NCBI RefSeq assembly: GCF_000258175.1
Contig: NZ_JH636049.1
Coordinates: 4,007,482 to 4,071,481, forward strand
Length of the DNA stretch: 64,000 nucleotides
From: Saccharomonospora xinjiangensis XJ-54
GTDB lineage: Bacteria; Actinomycetota; Actinomycetes; Mycobacteriales; Pseudonocardiaceae
Direction: 5' to 3'
Shown: positions 46,305 through 54,185 of the stretch, piece by piece
Position numbering within the stretch: position 1 is the first letter of the stretch
Layout: every line of letters starts with the position of its first letter
The notes under the pieces: generated by a model
Databases searched by the model: none
The model's input: only the letters and a program-made list of their open reading frames with translations
What the model was told of the DNA's origin: nothing
Made by a program: the position numbers and the translations under genes

Positions 46305-47039
46305 TCAGCAGTGCTCCGGCAAGGTCTTGGCGAGCAACGCCTCGTCGATGACAGGGCCGCTGTCCTTCGCGGAGCCCTTCGAGGAGCCGGTCGATGAGCC
46401 CGCCGATTGTTCGTCGGTCTCGGCGCCCTCATCCGACCACGACTTCAACGTGTCGAGGATCTCGACGGCGGCCTCGGAGGGATTCACGTCGGGGAAGTTG
46501 GTGCCGATCGCCAGGTCAACCGACGCGTCCTCGCGGTTGTCCTTCACCAGTTCCAGGCACGGATTGACGAGGTGAACGGTGCGCGCGGCCCGCTCACCGG
46601 CCGGCCCGAAGCGGATCTGCCCGTGGCAGCTGGCCACGATCTTGCCTGTGTACACCTCGTCGTTGGCGGGCTCGGTGATCCGGGTGAACCCCAGCCGCCT
46701 CAGTGCCTCGGTGGTGATGGAGGCATCACCCCTGGTGTTGTTGGCGTTGAGCACCGTGACCTCGACCTCGGACGGCGGTACAGGTGGTGTGGTCACCAAC
46801 GCGTCGTACGGCAGCGGTGTCAGGGTCGTGCCCTCGGGTGGCGTGGGTCTCGGATCGCACGAGACCGCTTCGGCGATGTCGCCGGAGGTGGTGATCACGT
46901 TGACCCACACGACGATGGCCGTGATTCCGAGCACTCCGATGAAGATGAGCGCGGGCAACGGTTTTCTCTTCCGATAGGGGCGAACCGTCCGCTTCGCGCC
47001 GTTCCCCGCGCGACCCCCTGTCCCCGCCGCCACCTGCAC
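46305..47039 (-). CDS. cei: Envelope integrity protein with LytR C-terminal domain
   Basis: This 244-residue protein has a basic N-terminus (RTVRPYRKRKPLP), one membrane segment (about 29-48, ALIFIGVLGITAIVVWVNVI), and an extracellular LytR_C domain (VEVTVLNANNTRGDASITTE through ASVDLAIGTNFPDVN). A Ser/Gly-rich end follows, closing with LPEHC. Three Cys (SCDPRP, SCHGQI, NPCLEL) may form disulfides. The order ppgK-suhB-cei matches the mycobacterial cei gene, needed for envelope integrity. GTG 47039 or GTG 47033 are both possible starts. Confidence 0.88.
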   Translation of the reverse strand: MQVAAGTGGRAGNGAKRTVRPYRKRKPLPALIFIGVLGITAIVVWVNVITTSGDIAEAVSCDPRPTPPEGTTLTPLPYDALVTTPPVPPSEVEVTVLNANNTRGDASITTEALRRLGFTRITEPANDEVYTGKIVASCHGQIRFGPAGERAARTVHLVNPCLELVKDNREDASVDLAIGTNFPDVNPSEAAVEILDTLKSWSDEGAETDEQSAGSSTGSSKGSAKDSGPVIDEALLAKTLPEHC

Positions 47040-47483
47040 GTCCCTTCACGTGTTGAGTTGGTCCCCTGAGAAAGGTCTTCCCGAGTGCCCACCACCATGA
47101 TCTCCTGGTGAACACGGCGCCGACGACCGCCTCTGGATAGCATCGACGGCGGTGCCGACCCGGGCAAGCGAGCCGAGTCCGGTGTAGCCACCGGTGCGAC
47201 GGCACAACCCGAACGACGGAAGTCCTGCTCCACAGCGTATTAACCCTGTCGGGTGACGTATCTTAGGGCTTGGGTGACCAGCTTCGAGTCGGGGTAGGCG
47301 GTGGGCTACCCTTCCCGGGCTCCACTCGGTGACAGCGAGGTCGCGAAAGAGACCTCACTCACGCCGGATTCCGGGCACAAACACGGGCGCTGGAACGTTG
47401 ACCAGCGGCACGAAGAACTCGCGGGCGGCGTCCTGCCAAGTCCGCGAACACGTATCGAAGCTGATCGCAGGGGTGAAAGAGAG
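47040..47483. other. 444-base gap between divergent cei and DUF4193 genes
   Basis: Contains both promoters. The AT-richest stretch, around 47235-47266 (TATTAACC ... TATCTTAG), is the likely promoter core but strict -35/-10 pairs are not clear on either strand. GGGGTGAAAGAGAG before 47484 is the ribosome site. No RNA gene is seen. Confidence 0.45.
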
Positions 47484-47792
47484 ATGGCGACCGACTACGA
47501 CGCTCCGCGCCGCAGCGAAGCCGACGAGCTGGCGGAGGACTCGTTGGAGGAGCTGAAGGCGAGGCGCAACGAGACCCAGTCCGGCGTCGTGGACGTCGAT
47601 GAGGACGCTTCGGCGGAGAACTTCGAACTCCCCGGCGCCGACCTCTCCGGGTTGTCGAGTGAGGACGTGACGGTGAAGGTCGTGCCGAAACAGGCCGACG
47701 AGTTCACCTGCTCCGTCTGTTTCCTGGTGCACCACCGGAGCAGGCTTGCCGAGGAATCCGGCGGGCGGCTCATCTGCCGCGACTGTGCCTGA
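47484..47792 (+). CDS. DUF4193 zinc-ribbon protein
   Basis: This 102-residue acidic protein begins MATDYDAPRRSEADELAEDS, has a middle stretch NFELPGADLSGLSSEDVTVK, and ends in a Cys4 knuckle CSVCFLVHHRSRLAEE ... CRDCA. The pattern is that of DUF4193, conserved beside dut in actinobacteria. Zinc binding is likely; function unknown. A strong hairpin lies about 155 bases downstream. Confidence 0.9.
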   Translation: MATDYDAPRRSEADELAEDSLEELKARRNETQSGVVDVDEDASAENFELPGADLSGLSSEDVTVKVVPKQADEFTCSVCFLVHHRSRLAEESGGRLICRDCA

Positions 47793-47946
47793 CGTCTCAG
47801 GGACGCAGGGCACAGGAGCCGCAAGGGTGCCGAGGGTGACCGACGGTGACTGACGCGCTGTGATGGCGCCGGTCACCACGGCGCGGTGCCGGGGAACCGC
47901 GCGGTGCGCCGTCGGCAATCGACTTCTCCGGAGGGGATGCGTTCGA

Positions 47947-47990
47947 CAAGCGGGTGGCCCCTGGCGTTTGGTCCAGGGGCCACCCGCTTG
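47947..47990. terminator. 18-bp perfect hairpin, bidirectional terminator
   Basis: Arms 47947-47964 (CAAGCGGGTGGCCCCTGG) and 47973-47990 pair perfectly around the 8-base loop CGTTTGGT, between the convergent DUF4193 and DUF3093 genes. Confidence 0.8.
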
Positions 47991-48039
47991 CCGTGCGGGT
48001 TCCACAGTTCCGTGCCGGGGGACGGGTCTCGGGGCCGGG

Positions 48040-48594
48040 TCAGTTCAGTGCGTCGGTGCCCGGCGACTCCGGCGAACTTTCCGAGTCCACCGCGCTTCGC
48101 GGCGCCGCGTCGCCGGTCAGAAGAGCCGCGAGCTTCGCGGGATGGCGGGTGCTGAACAACCAACACGGTGCCGGATCGTCAGGGTCGTCGAGGTGAACCC
48201 GCACCATGGTGCGGATCCAGGGCTTGTGCACGCAGAACGCCGCGGGGTCCAGTTCCGGCCCGAGCGCCTTGCGTTTGCCAGGATTCGACACCACATCGAC
48301 GGCGGCCACGTAGCGCAACGGCAGGTGTGCCTCGCCCACCCGCAACTGGGGTTCGTCGCCGCCTTCCACCGCGACCCGCACCCTGCCGAGGGCGAGAATC
48401 GCCGTGACGGTCACCGGCACCAGCAGCGCGTAGGGCGCCCACGACGGGAGCGCGGGGTAGGCGAACTGGATCTGAGCCGACAGGAGGACGGCGCCTGCCA
48501 ACGGCAAGAGCCAGTGCCACAGGGGCACGGTGAGCCGCTCGGCATGCCGAAGATCAGCTTTTGTCCGCGTGTGCGCGCTGTCGGTCACCCGCAT
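48040..48594 (-). CDS. DUF3093 membrane protein
   Basis: This 184-residue protein starts [20 protein letters not shown] and has two membrane segments ([20 protein letters not shown] and [20 protein letters not shown]). A cytoplasmic PH-like domain follows, with [19 protein letters not shown], the Cys/Trp stretch [20 protein letters not shown], and a variable tail. This is the DUF3093 pattern. It is divergent from dut with 19 bases between starts, so their promoters overlap. Function unknown. Confidence 0.88.
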   Translation of the reverse strand: MRVTDSAHTRTKADLRHAERLTVPLWHWLLPLAGAVLLSAQIQFAYPALPSWAPYALLVPVTVTAILALGRVRVAVEGGDEPQLRVGEAHLPLRYVAAVDVVSNPGKRKALGPELDPAAFCVHKPWIRTMVRVHLDDPDDPAPCWLFSTRHPAKLAALLTGDAAPRSAVDSESSPESPGTDALN

Positions 48595-48599
48595 CAGGG

Positions 48600-48605
48600 T
48601 AGTCT
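48600..48605 (+). promoter_or_regulatory. Candidate -10 element for dut (near-leaderless)
   Basis: TAGTCT ends 8 bases before the dut GTG (48614), so a transcript from it would start at or within 2-3 bases of the start codon. There is no ribosome site before the GTG, which agrees. No good -35 is visible. Confidence 0.4.
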
Positions 48606-48613
48606 CGCGAGTC

Positions 48614-49078
48614 GTGTCCAGCGTGCAGGTCCTCATCCGTCGGATCGATCCTGATATTGCGTTGCCGTCGTACGCGCATCCCGGGGACGCGGGTGCCGAT
48701 CTGGTGACGGCGTCCGACGTGCGTATCGCCCCCGGCAGCCGGGTCGTGGTGGGCACGGGCGTCGCCGTCGCGTTGCCGGAGGGGTACGCGGGTTTCGTGC
48801 ATCCCCGTTCGGGGCTCGCGGCGAGGAAGGGACTCTCGATCGTCAACGCGCCGGGAACGATCGACTCCGGGTACCGGGGTGAGATCCGGGTGTGTCTCGT
48901 GAACCTCGACCCGGCCGAGCCGATCGTGCTGCGGCGAGGTGACCGGATCGCGCAACTGGTGGTACAGCGGGTGGAGCGCGCCGACTTCGTCGAGGTCGAG
49001 CAGTTGGACGAGACGGCAAGGGGAGCGGGCGGATACGGCTCGACGGGTGGCCACGCCGCGCTCGGAACGGAGAGCTGA
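48614..49078 (+). CDS. dut: dUTP diphosphatase
   Basis: This 154-residue trimeric dUTPase converts dUTP to dUMP. The five motifs are present in order: [31 protein letters not shown] (motifs II-III with the uracil pocket [11 protein letters not shown]), [12 protein letters not shown], and the C-terminal P-loop-like [13 protein letters not shown]. Length is normal. It abuts the DUF3710 gene (stop at 49078, GTG at 49079). Confidence 0.96.
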   Translation: MSSVQVLIRRIDPDIALPSYAHPGDAGADLVTASDVRIAPGSRVVVGTGVAVALPEGYAGFVHPRSGLAARKGLSIVNAPGTIDSGYRGEIRVCLVNLDPAEPIVLRRGDRIAQLVVQRVERADFVEVEQLDETARGAGGYGSTGGHAALGTES

Positions 49079-49768
49079 GTGGGGATTTTCGGACGACGGA
49101 AACGGAACCTGGCTGACGGCGGCCACGACGGCGCGGGGCCCCAGGTCCACGATCCCGAGGGAGATCCGGCTTCCGAAGTGGACGCGGACGCCGGAGACAG
49201 GCCAGCCGAAGGGCCCTACGACATCTCGGAGGCGCCCGACGACGGCGTGCCGAGGATGGATCTCGGGTCCCTCAGGGTGCCGGTGCCGAACGGCTCGCAG
49301 GTGCAGGTGGAAATGGACCAGTCGAGCGGCACGGTGCGCGCGGTCCACGTCGTCACGGCGCAGGGACAGGTGACGGTCACCGCGTACGCGGCGCCGAGAT
49401 CGGGAGGGCTCTGGAGCGAGGTCAGTGGCGAGCTGGCCGAGCAACTCAGGTCCGACGGCGCGCGCGTGGCGCTCGGTCGAGGGGAATGGGGTCTGGAGCT
49501 CTCGGCCATCGTGGGCGAGGTGGCGTTGAGGTTCATCGGTGTTGACGGACCTCGCTGGATGCTGCGCGGTGTCATCGCGGGCCCGCAGTCCGAGGCGTCG
49601 CGGGCTCCCGACGTGCTGCGTGCGATCATGCGCGGCACGATCGTGGATCGTGGGCAGGCCCCGATGCCGGTGCGGACGCCGTTGCAGATCACACTGCCCG
49701 AGGCGATCGCCTCCCACATCAAGAGCAGGCAGGCCCCGGCTCAGCAGGGCCCTTCACAGGGGAGGTAA
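49079..49768 (+). CDS. DUF3710 protein
   Basis: This 229-residue soluble protein has an acidic linker (GPYDISEAPDDGVPRMDLGS), then LRVPVPNGSQVQVEMDQ, and a compact alpha/beta region (GLWSEVSGELAEQLRSDGAR, FIGVDGPRWMLRGVIAGPQ). It ends in ITLPEAIASHIKSRQAP. The family always sits next to dut in actinobacteria. GTG start directly at the dut stop; followed 3 bases later by a LysE gene. Function unknown. Confidence 0.9.
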   Translation: MGIFGRRKRNLADGGHDGAGPQVHDPEGDPASEVDADAGDRPAEGPYDISEAPDDGVPRMDLGSLRVPVPNGSQVQVEMDQSSGTVRAVHVVTAQGQVTVTAYAAPRSGGLWSEVSGELAEQLRSDGARVALGRGEWGLELSAIVGEVALRFIGVDGPRWMLRGVIAGPQSEASRAPDVLRAIMRGTIVDRGQAPMPVRTPLQITLPEAIASHIKSRQAPAQQGPSQGR

Positions 49769-49771
49769 GCG

Positions 49772-50428
49772 GTGCCCACGTCGGCGGAATGGGTGCTCTT
49801 CCTCGGCACAGCCGCGTTGTTCGCGCTCAGCCCGGGCCCCGGTGTGCTCTACGTGCTCGCCCGCAGTCTGAGGGGCGGCCGTTCCGAGGGTGTGCGGTCG
49901 GTGGTCGGCAACGCACTGGGTGCCTCGGTGCACGTCGTGGCGGCGGCTCTGGGGTTGTCGGCGTTGCTGGCGACGTCCGCCGTCGCGTTCACGGTCGTCA
50001 AGATCGCCGGAGCGCTGTACCTCGTGTATCTGGGTGTGCAGGCGATCGTGCGACGCCACGACGACGGAACGGGCGGTATCGACGCTACGGTCACCGGCGT
50101 CGAGTCCGATGGCGCGGTCAAGCGCTGGGCGAGGTCACCTCTCGCGCAGGGCATGATCGCCGAACTGCTCAATCCGAAGACCGCGCTGTACTTCATGGCG
50201 CTGCTGCCGCACTTCGTGCATCCCGAAACGGCCCCGGCTCCGCTGGTGTTCGCGCTGCTCGGTTTCGTCGCCGTCGCCATGGCCGCTGCCGTTGACCTCG
50301 CCGTGGCCGTGTTCGCCGGCAGCCTTTCCGTACGGTTCGTTAACAACCCGCGCCTGCGGGTGCGCCAGCGCGTCGCCGCAGGGCTCAGCATGATCGGTCT
50401 CGGGGGTTTCGTCGCGGTGGCCGAGTGA
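49772..50428 (+). CDS. LysE-family amino acid exporter
   Basis: This 218-residue protein has six membrane segments and the LysE/RhtB signatures ALSPGPGVLYVLARSLRGG, LYLVYLGVQAIVRR and ELLNPKTALYFMALLPHFV. Amino acid export is expected; the substrate is not evident. GGGGAGG lies 6 bases before the GTG. The gene is extra relative to the mycobacterial order of this block. Its 3' end overlaps the convergent hydrolase gene by 44 bases. Confidence 0.92.
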   Translation: MPTSAEWVLFLGTAALFALSPGPGVLYVLARSLRGGRSEGVRSVVGNALGASVHVVAAALGLSALLATSAVAFTVVKIAGALYLVYLGVQAIVRRHDDGTGGIDATVTGVESDGAVKRWARSPLAQGMIAELLNPKTALYFMALLPHFVHPETAPAPLVFALLGFVAVAMAAAVDLAVAVFAGSLSVRFVNNPRLRVRQRVAAGLSMIGLGGFVAVAE

Positions 50429-51161
50429 CGTCGTCCGGTTCGGGCACCCGCGATCGGGCTTGCGACCACGCCAGCACCGCGGCCCTGCCGAGACTTTCGC
50501 GGTCGGCCCCGAGCGCGTCGAGCGTGGTCTCGACCAGTGCCGACCGGGGCAGGGCATCGGCCCATGCCGTGGCCACCGTGACCGGGTGCACCGGATCGTC
50601 CACGCAGCTCGCGATTCCGACGGGAACTCCGAGACTGCGCAGTTCGGCAAGCGTGGGTGCCGGATGCCTCGCGGCGGCTCGCAGACTCGCCGCGAGACCC
50701 GCGCCGTGACGCCGCCACGCACGGGAGAGTTCGTCCGCCAGCCAGGGTGCGACGTCGCGGGTCGCGAGTGTGAGCGCGGTGTCGAGGCCGTGCCGTTCGA
50801 TCAGATCCGAGGACGCGTTCGCGGCGACGGCGGCGGGCGCGGCGTCCGAGGGGCCGTTCCACGCGGGCAGCGCCGCCAGCACTCCCGCACAGCGGTCTTG
50901 ATTGCGCACGGCCCACGCGGTGGCGAGGTGGGCGCCCAGCGAAACGCCGCCGACGAGCAGCGGCTGTCCCGCCTCGTCGGCGAGCCGGTCGAGCAGGGCG
51001 GGATAGGCGGACACGACGGCGTCGCCGGGCGGCGGTGGCGGTGCGATCACCATGACGCCGAACGAGGCGAGCGGCCGGGCGAAGACGGCGTGGACAAAGG
51101 TCTCATCGGACCCGGTGCCGGGCAGGAGCACGGCCGTGCGGGTGGGCATAACCGAGGTCAC
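50385..51161 (-). CDS. Alpha/beta-hydrolase of the dut-linked block
   Basis: This 258-residue protein has the opening strand and oxyanion region RTAVLLPGTGSDETFVHAVF, the nucleophile elbow LLVGGVSLGAHLATAWAVR (Ser in GVSLGA) and a likely acid/His pair in SCVDDPVHPVTVATAWADAL. Position matches the hydrolase that lies between DUF3710 and the OB-fold gene in mycobacteria. GTG 51161 or ATG 51149 are possible starts. Substrate unknown. Confidence 0.82.
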   Translation of the reverse strand: MTSVMPTRTAVLLPGTGSDETFVHAVFARPLASFGVMVIAPPPPPGDAVVSAYPALLDRLADEAGQPLLVGGVSLGAHLATAWAVRNQDRCAGVLAALPAWNGPSDAAPAAVAANASSDLIERHGLDTALTLATRDVAPWLADELSRAWRRHGAGLAASLRAAARHPAPTLAELRSLGVPVGIASCVDDPVHPVTVATAWADALPRSALVETTLDALGADRESLGRAAVLAWSQARSRVPEPDDVTRPPRRNPRDRSC

Positions 51162-51265
51162 GTTGCGATCCTCGCGGAAGTCCGATTCCCTACCCCGGAC
51201 AGGGTTACGCTGGCAGTGAGGGCCCGGACAGCAGGGCTTTCGAGAGTGACACAGGAGCAGGCGCC

Positions 51266-51646
51266 ATGCCCGCCAAGGACGGCGGCTATTTCAGCCGGTT
51301 GGTTCGCAAGCTGACCAGTGACATCGACGAACTCGACGCCGACGACCTCACGCAGCGCTCCGAGGCAGGGGGAGCGCGCAGGGCGTGCGACTGCCGTTCG
51401 GGCGAGGAAGTGACCGTGCTCGGCAGGCTGCGCAGTGTGGACTTGTGTCCAGGAAGCGCGGCCGCCACGCTGGAGGCGGAGTTGTTCGACGGCACGGACG
51501 ACGTGACGCTCGTGTGGCTGGGACGGCGCCGCATCCCCGGTATCGAGCCGGGCCGCACCATCAAGGCGCGGGGCAGGCTCGCCGAGCGCGACGGCCACAA
51601 GGTGCTGTACAACCCGTACTACGAACTGTTGCAGCCGACCAAGTGA
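51266..51646 (+). CDS. OB-fold nucleic acid-binding domain protein
   Basis: This 126-residue protein has a helical start (FSRLVRKLTSDIDELDADDL) and an OB-fold barrel with GEEVTVLGRLRSVDLCP, LEAELFDGTDDVTLVWLGRR and GIEPGRTIKARGRLAERDGH. It probably binds single-stranded nucleic acid or acts as an adaptor. AGGAG precedes the ATG. The DUF3159 gene follows after 12 bases, so both are likely co-transcribed. Confidence 0.88.
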   Translation: MPAKDGGYFSRLVRKLTSDIDELDADDLTQRSEAGGARRACDCRSGEEVTVLGRLRSVDLCPGSAAATLEAELFDGTDDVTLVWLGRRRIPGIEPGRTIKARGRLAERDGHKVLYNPYYELLQPTK

Positions 51647-51658
51647 GAGTATCCCCGC

Positions 51659-52450
51659 GTGACTGAGCATTCCGAGCGACCTCGATCCGACGGCGGCACC
51701 GAAGACGGCACCGAGCCCGCCGAGAACGGCCTCGGGAGAGAGGACTCACCGGACTCGAACTCGCGCGAGGCCGCCCCCACCATGCTCGACCAGATGGGTG
51801 GAGTGTCGGGCCTGCTGTATTCGTCGCTGCCGGTCGTGGTGTTCGTGCTCGCCAACTCAGTCTTCGGACTGACGGCGGCCATCTGGAGCGCGGTGGGCAG
51901 CGCGGTGGCGATCGCCGTGGTCCGCCTGGTGCGCAAAGAGCCGATCCAGCCCGCGATCTCCGGGTTGTTCGCCGTCGGTGTCGCCGCCTTCCTCGCCTAC
52001 CGGACCGGGTCCGCGAAGGGCTTCTTCCTGTTCGGTATCTGGACGAGTCTGGTGTATTTCGTGGTGCTCGCCGGGTCCGTCGTGGTCAGGTGGCCGCTCG
52101 CGGGTGTGGTGTGGAACCTGCTCACCGGCAGCGGCATGGACTGGCGCAAGGACAAATACTCCCGCCTCGGCTACGACATCGCCACGCTCGCGCTGGCCGG
52201 GGTGTTCGCGGCGCGATTCGTGGTGCAGCGCTGGCTCTACGACGAGGACCTGACAGGGTGGCTGGCCTTCGCCAAGATCGCGATGGGTTACCCGCTGTAC
52301 GGGCTGGCGCTGCTCGTCGTGGTGTGGGCGGTCCGGCGGTCCGACCGCAGGCTCAAGGAGCTGGCGGCCGAGAAACCGGTCGAGACCGACGCCGAGGTCG
52401 AGGCACGGCTGCGGGTCAAGTACGGCAGGCCACCGGCGAGTCAGGCGTAG
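51659..52450 (+). CDS. DUF3159 integral membrane protein
   Basis: This 263-residue protein has a polar N-terminus (about 40 residues), then TMLDQMGGVSGLLYSSLPVV and about six membrane segments (VVFVLANSVFGLTAAIW; AISGLFAVGVAAFLAYRTGS; LFGIWTSLVYFVVLAGSVVV), as in DUF3159. The RKDKYSRLGYDIATLALAGV loop is conserved in style. The tail is charged. It belongs to the sigA-dxs syntenic block; function unknown. Confidence 0.9.
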   Translation: MTEHSERPRSDGGTEDGTEPAENGLGREDSPDSNSREAAPTMLDQMGGVSGLLYSSLPVVVFVLANSVFGLTAAIWSAVGSAVAIAVVRLVRKEPIQPAISGLFAVGVAAFLAYRTGSAKGFFLFGIWTSLVYFVVLAGSVVVRWPLAGVVWNLLTGSGMDWRKDKYSRLGYDIATLALAGVFAARFVVQRWLYDEDLTGWLAFAKIAMGYPLYGLALLVVVWAVRRSDRRLKELAAEKPVETDAEVEARLRVKYGRPPASQA

Positions 52451-52666
52451 CACCCCTCGCCTCGGTGCCGCGGCCACGGCACATCCCCTGCGCCCACACC
52501 GAGGCACATCACCGCGCCCCACCGACGCACCGACGTACCGACGCCACCGCGCCGTACCGGCGGCAGAGGCCGCGACGCCGAACCGGCCGGTCTGTCGCTG
52601 CCACCTCGGGTATCGATGCGGTGTGGTGACGTAGGGCGCCGCGTTCAGAGCACCGGCCCTGGCGCC

Positions 52667-53347
52667 TCAGCTGCCTTCGATGCCGTTCCCCCGCACACCG
52701 AGCGCCCGGCGGATGTCGGGTTCGGTGTCGGTTGACGACACGAACAGCAGCTCGTCGCCCGGTTCGAGCGGGTCGTCCGGCTGGGGAACGATGACCCGCT
52801 CTCCTCGCAGGATGGCGACGAGCGCGGCGTCGCGGGGCAGGGCCAGCTCCCGCACCGCCTTGCCTGCCACCGGGGTGTCCTGGGGCAGTGTCATCTCCAC
52901 CAGGTTCGCCTGTCCCTGACGGAAGGTCATGAGCCGCACGAGATCGCCGACGTTGACGGCCTCCTCCACCATCGCGGCCAGCATGCGCGGGGTGGAGACG
53001 GCGACGTCCACACCCCAGCTCTCGGTGAACAACCATTCGTTGGCGGGGTTGTTCACCCTGGCCACGACGCGGCGCACGGCGAATTCCGTCTTCGCCAGAA
53101 GGGCCACCACCAGATTCACCTTGTCGTCACCCGTGGCCGCGATGACGACGTCGCACAACTGCAGACCGGAGTCCTCCAGCGTGGAGACCTCGCACGCGTC
53201 GCCGAGAACCCAGTCGGCCTGCTCGACGGTCTCGGGGAGGAACTGCTGGGACTGCCGCTCGATCAGCATGACGGTGTGCCCTGACTCGACGAGTTCCGAC
53301 GCGATGGAGCGGCCCACCGCACCCGCACCCGCGATCGCGACCCGCAT
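52667..53347 (-). CDS. ceoC: TrkA/RCK potassium-channel regulatory subunit CeoC
   Basis: This 226-residue RCK protein has an NAD(H)-binding Rossmann domain (MRVAIAGAGAVGRSIASELV, MLIERQ acidic end, VVIAATGDDKVNLVVALLAK) and a C-terminal RCK_C/TrkA-C domain (LVEMTLPQDTPVAGKAVREL through PGDELLFVSSTD). Its ATG shares one base with the ceoB stop (TGATG), so the two subunits are made together. It should gate a potassium transporter in response to nucleotides. Confidence 0.92.
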   Translation of the reverse strand: MRVAIAGAGAVGRSIASELVESGHTVMLIERQSQQFLPETVEQADWVLGDACEVSTLEDSGLQLCDVVIAATGDDKVNLVVALLAKTEFAVRRVVARVNNPANEWLFTESWGVDVAVSTPRMLAAMVEEAVNVGDLVRLMTFRQGQANLVEMTLPQDTPVAGKAVRELALPRDAALVAILRGERVIVPQPDDPLEPGDELLFVSSTDTEPDIRRALGVRGNGIEGS

Positions 53348-54012
53348 CAGCTCTCCTCCTGCGGCGGCCGGGCGGCCACACTGGTGACGTCGGTGATGGT
53401 GCCGGACAGCGCCGCCACGTAGACGACGTCGTCGGCCTGAAGCACGGTTTTCGAGTCGGGAAGGACACCCGTCCCGAACCTCATGATGAAGGCGACCCGG
53501 CAGTCCGTCGCGGATTCGAGCTGCCGGACGCTGTGCCCGATCCACTCCTCATGCAGCGGAAGCTGGAGCAGAGCGACGGTGCCGGTGGGTTCCCGCCACG
53601 ACGTCGCCGTCCCCTCGGGCAGGAGCGTGCGCAGGAACCGGTCGGTGGTCCACGGGACCGTGGCGACGGTGGGGATGCCGAGCCGTTCGTAGACGGCGGC
53701 CCGCTTGGAGTCGTAGATCCGTGCCACGACGTGTTCGACGCCGAAGGTCTCCCGCGCCACCCTCGCGGAGATGATGTTGGAGTTGTCGCCGCTGGACACG
53801 GCGGCGAAGGCACCGGCTTTCTCGATGCCCGCCTCCACGAGGACGTCCCTGTCGAAGCCCATGCCGAGCACCTGCTGGCCGTGGAAATGGGGGCCGAGAC
53901 GGCGGAACGACTCCCGTTGCTTGTCGATCACCGCGACGTCGTGTCCCAGCCGCTCAAGGGCCGCTGCGAGGGATGCGCCGACCCGGCCGCAACCCATGAT
54001 CACCACGTGCAC
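53347..54012 (-). CDS. ceoB: TrkA/RCK potassium-channel regulatory subunit CeoB
   Basis: This 221-residue RCK protein has the Rossmann start MHVVIMGCGRVGASLAAALE with acidic strand end DVAVIDKQ, then FAAVSSGDNSNIISARVARE, and a TrkA-C part (EEWIGHSVRQLESATDCRVA, ADDVVYVAALSG). It is co-translated with ceoC. No TrkH/TrkG pore gene is in the window; the gene directly upstream and divergent is a KimA-like transporter (173 bases between starts), the obvious candidate partner. Confidence 0.92.
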   Translation of the reverse strand: MHVVIMGCGRVGASLAAALERLGHDVAVIDKQRESFRRLGPHFHGQQVLGMGFDRDVLVEAGIEKAGAFAAVSSGDNSNIISARVARETFGVEHVVARIYDSKRAAVYERLGIPTVATVPWTTDRFLRTLLPEGTATSWREPTGTVALLQLPLHEEWIGHSVRQLESATDCRVAFIMRFGTGVLPDSKTVLQADDVVYVAALSGTITDVTSVAARPPQEES

Positions 54013-54185
54013 GCTGCTCTCCTCCTCGCCGCCCGGGGCGGGTCGGCGTCTCGACTCGCGTCACCGCTCAACCTACCCCCGGCGCGGGGTCACGGGCTGC
54101 CCGGTCGGTAACCCCGGGTTTCGGGTCGCCCCAGGCGTCCGCAGCCTGTCACACGGCGGGACTCGCCGGGCATTACGCTCCAGCC

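Noticed and set aside
54013..54185. Possible c-di-AMP (ydaO-type) riboswitch before the KimA-like gene
   Set aside because: The 173-base region is shared with divergent ceoB and lacks recognisable conserved riboswitch blocks.
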